Below are positions 5,323 through 6,686 of a stretch of DNA of 6,686 nucleotides, in pieces; position 1 is the stretch's first letter, and each line of letters starts with the position of its first letter. Origin of the DNA: Candidatus Nomurabacteria bacterium GW2011_GWF2_43_8. Its GTDB lineage: Bacteria; Patescibacteriota; Minisyncoccia; Phycocordibacterales; UBA9973. Location: positions 1-6,686 of the forward strand of contig LCGX01000050.1 in assembly GCA_001000035.1 (NCBI GenBank), read 5' to 3'. The position numbers were made by a program, and so were the translations under genes. The notes under the pieces were generated by a model, which searched no databases, was not told the DNA's origin, and saw only the letters and a program-made list of their open reading frames with translations.

Positions 5323-6342
5323 TTATAGGACTCGTCTCCCCCGCAATACGACTGACTGCGGTTTGCCATAGAGGGTCATTCCCGCAAATGGCGACCAATC
5401 GCATTTTGTCTCAAAACCGCTTTGTGGAACAATATATGCCAACTCGGGGTCCATCTCCACGTAAGTATCCGGCTGGTCAGGAACATTAAAAATGGCTTTC
5501 GGGTTGGTATAGAGGAATTTTATCACATCATCGTGTGTTATGCGCCCGTCTTTGACCGCCTTATACATGAGCCCGAGAGCCGTCTCGAGGCCCGGCACGC
5601 CGAAAGCCGGCGGGTTTTTCTCTTTTTCCGCCCTGGTGTGCGGAGCGTGGTCGGTTTCCACGATATCTATCGTTCCGTCTTTGAGGCCAGTCCAAAGCGC
5701 GTCCTGGTCGGCTTCCGTCCCGAGCGGGGGTTTTACCATGGCATAACCTTTCATTTTTATGATCGCGTCTTTGGTAAGAAATAAATGGTGCGGAGTTGCT
5801 CCGGCCGTCACTTTTTGTTTTTTAATTTTTGCCTGCCTGACCAACTCAACTTCACTTGCCTGTGAAATGTGACACACGTGAATTCTTCTTTTATGCTTCT
5901 CCGCAAGGCGGAGCGCCGTTACCAATTGCTCACCTTCGGCATGGACTAAAATCGGCTTTGCCGATTTCCAACCGGCAAAAACTTTTTCGAGCAAGTCCGG
6001 GTTTTCAACGAGCATCTCGCCGGTCGTGTGGTTGCAATAAAGCTTCAAGCCGAAAACTTCCGGCTTGTCGGAGACCTTTTCAAACTCTTCAATATTTTTT
6101 CCGTTTGTTCCGAAATAAAATCTGACATCACACAAAGCTTTCTCCCTGGCCAGGGTTATTTTTTCTTCCAGCAATTTTTCCGTAAGAATCGGCACGGCAT
6201 TGTTGGGCATATCCAGAACAAAAGTGAACCCGCCGGCGAGAGCCGCACGGCTGCCGGTGTAAAAATCTTCCTTATGAGTGGACCCCGGCTCGCGCAAATG
6301 CACGTGGGCATCGATTAACCCGGGAATCCTTAAAAGTGGCAT
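5323..6342 (-). CDS. pyrC: Dihydroorotase, compact CAD-like form
   Basis: Dihydroorotase is a zinc amidohydrolase that cyclises N-carbamoyl-L-aspartate to dihydroorotate. All expected ligands are visible in 339 residues: HVHLREPG (13-20, His13 and His15, with Arg17 for substrate), MPNN (45-48), the lysine carbamylated in this family in GLKLY (98-102, Lys100), VHAE (His134), CHIS (His158) and TDHAPH (230-235, Asp231). PGLETALGL (250-258) and DWSPFAG (315-321) are further family blocks. The protein begins only five residues before PGLIDAHVH, so it lacks the roughly 45-residue N-terminal strand segment of usual bacterial PyrC of about 420 residues. Its length and C-terminal blocks (DTYVEMD, WSPF, VVLRG) recall the dihydroorotase domain of animal CAD. 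An in-frame TGA 15 nt upstream of the ATG rules out a longer start. It lies 16 nt after fusA and begins the pyrCDEF operon. Confidence 0.96.
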   Translation of the reverse strand: MPLLRIPGLIDAHVHLREPGSTHKEDFYTGSRAALAGGFTFVLDMPNNAVPILTEKLLEEKITLAREKALCDVRFYFGTNGKNIEEFEKVSDKPEVFGLKLYCNHTTGEMLVENPDLLEKVFAGWKSAKPILVHAEGEQLVTALRLAEKHKRRIHVCHISQASEVELVRQAKIKKQKVTAGATPHHLFLTKDAIIKMKGYAMVKPPLGTEADQDALWTGLKDGTIDIVETDHAPHTRAEKEKNPPAFGVPGLETALGLMYKAVKDGRITHDDVIKFLYTNPKAIFNVPDQPDTYVEMDPELAYIVPQSGFETKCDWSPFAGMTLYGKPQSVVLRGRRVL

Positions 6343-6348
6343 GCTAAA

Positions 6349-6357
6349 ATTATATCA
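6349..6357 (-). promoter_or_regulatory. Extended -10 promoter for the pyr operon, likely leaderless start
   Basis: The minus strand reads TGATATAAT, a full consensus -10 box (TATAAT, 6349-6354) preceded by the TGN extended -10 motif. No TTGACA-like -35 box is seen at the usual distance (about 6372-6377 reads CATCGC), which extended -10 promoters tolerate. Only six bases, TTTAGC, separate the box from the pyrC ATG, so RNA synthesis would begin at or next to the A of the start codon. The element fills most of the 16-nt fusA-pyrC gap. Confidence 0.6.
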
Positions 6358-6358
6358 C

Positions 6359-6686
6359 TTATTTCCTCGCGGCGATGATAGTTTCGGCCACGCTATTTGG
6401 CACGATGTCGTAGCGGAAGAATTCCATCGTAAAGCTAGCCCGGCCTTCGGTCATGGAACGGAGCCCGGTCATGTAGCCGAACATTTCTGAAAGCGGAACG
6501 ATCGCTTTTATCACTTTGTTCATTCCGCGATCTTCCATGCCTTCAATGAGCCCCCGCTTGGAAGAAAGATTCCCTGTAACGTCTCCCATAAATTTGTCCG
6601 GAGTAACGACTTCCACTTTCATCATCGGCTCCAAAATTACCGGGTCCGCTCGGCGGCACGCGTCTTGGATAGCCATCGAGGCGGCG
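6359..6686 (-). CDS. fusA: Elongation factor G, C-terminal 108 residues; 5' part outside window
   Basis: EF-G is the GTPase that drives translocation and, with RRF, ribosome recycling. The fragment covers the end of domain IV and domain V. It opens AASMAIQDACRRADPVILEP, which aligns with the domain IV to V junction, then MMKVEVVTPDKFMGDVTGNL and SSKRGLIEGME. The diagnostic block VPLSEMFGYMTGLRSMTEGR and then ASFTMEFFRYD follow, and the protein ends in AARK as EF-G usually does. The reading frame is open to the window edge and the stop is TAA at 6359-6361. No terminator separates it from pyrC, so some pyr transcription probably comes by read-through from the str operon. Normally tuf would follow directly. 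Confidence 0.96.
   Translation of the reverse strand, partial: AASMAIQDACRRADPVILEPMMKVEVVTPDKFMGDVTGNLSSKRGLIEGMEDRGMNKVIKAIVPLSEMFGYMTGLRSMTEGRASFTMEFFRYDIVPNSVAETIIAARK

Noticed and set aside
5322..5327. TATAAT just before the pyrD ATG as a second promoter
   Set aside because: It overlaps the last codons and stop of pyrC, has no TGN extension or -35 box, and lies only 4 nt from the ATG, too close for a start at that codon.
5318..5404. Upstream extension of pyrD by 29 codons
   Set aside because: It would overlap the end of pyrC and adds no dihydroorotate dehydrogenase sequence; the ATG at 5315-5317 fits the operon spacing.
1..6686. CRISPR arrays, tRNA or rRNA genes, insertion sequences
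   Set aside because: No repeat-spacer pattern, tRNA-like fold or transposase is visible; apart from the 177-nt gap before tuf the window is filled with coding sequence.

Overview
The window reads as a piece of a bacterial chromosome, and every gene lies on the minus strand. In transcription order (right to left) they are: the 3' end of fusA (EF-G), pyrC, pyrD, pyrE, pyrF, tuf (EF-Tu, frame-broken), rpsJ (S10), rplC (L3) and the 5' part of rplD (L4). Several traits suggest the candidate phyla radiation (Patescibacteria, probably Parcubacteria-like): very tight packing with 1 to 32 nt between genes inside the two blocks, a short L3, a Lys/Thr-rich N-terminal extension on S10, weak Shine-Dalgarno signals, and compact PyrC, PyrE and PyrF proteins. 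This placement is inference from protein character only. TAA, TAG and TGA all end recognisable proteins, so the standard bacterial code fits.

Right block (2808..6686). The last 108 codons of EF-G are followed after 16 nt by four genes of de novo UMP synthesis in pathway order. PyrC cyclises carbamoyl aspartate, PyrD oxidises dihydroorotate, PyrE attaches phosphoribose from PRPP, and PyrF decarboxylates OMP to UMP. Intergenic gaps are 5, 4 and 1 nt, so this is almost certainly one translationally linked operon. A TGATATAAT extended -10 element sits between fusA and pyrC, placed so that transcription would begin at or next to the pyrC ATG, giving a leaderless mRNA. The early genes for carbamoyl phosphate and carbamoyl aspartate (carAB, pyrB) are not in the window.

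Middle (2631..2807). This is the only sizeable intergenic stretch, 177 nt. It holds a good sigma70-type promoter (TTGACA, 16 nt, TATCAT), a perfect 7-bp hairpin followed by a U-rich tract right at the predicted start of transcription, and a GC-rich palindrome between two copies of AATTACTAA.

Left block (1..2630). tuf, rpsJ, rplC and rplD form the usual junction of the str and S10 ribosomal operons. In most bacteria fusA and tuf are adjacent, so here the pyrimidine genes have been placed inside the ribosomal supercluster. The tuf gene has lost about 28 nt just after its P-loop, which shifts the reading frame. EF-Tu is normally essential, so this is either a sequencing or assembly error, or a real broken copy that needs another tuf elsewhere.
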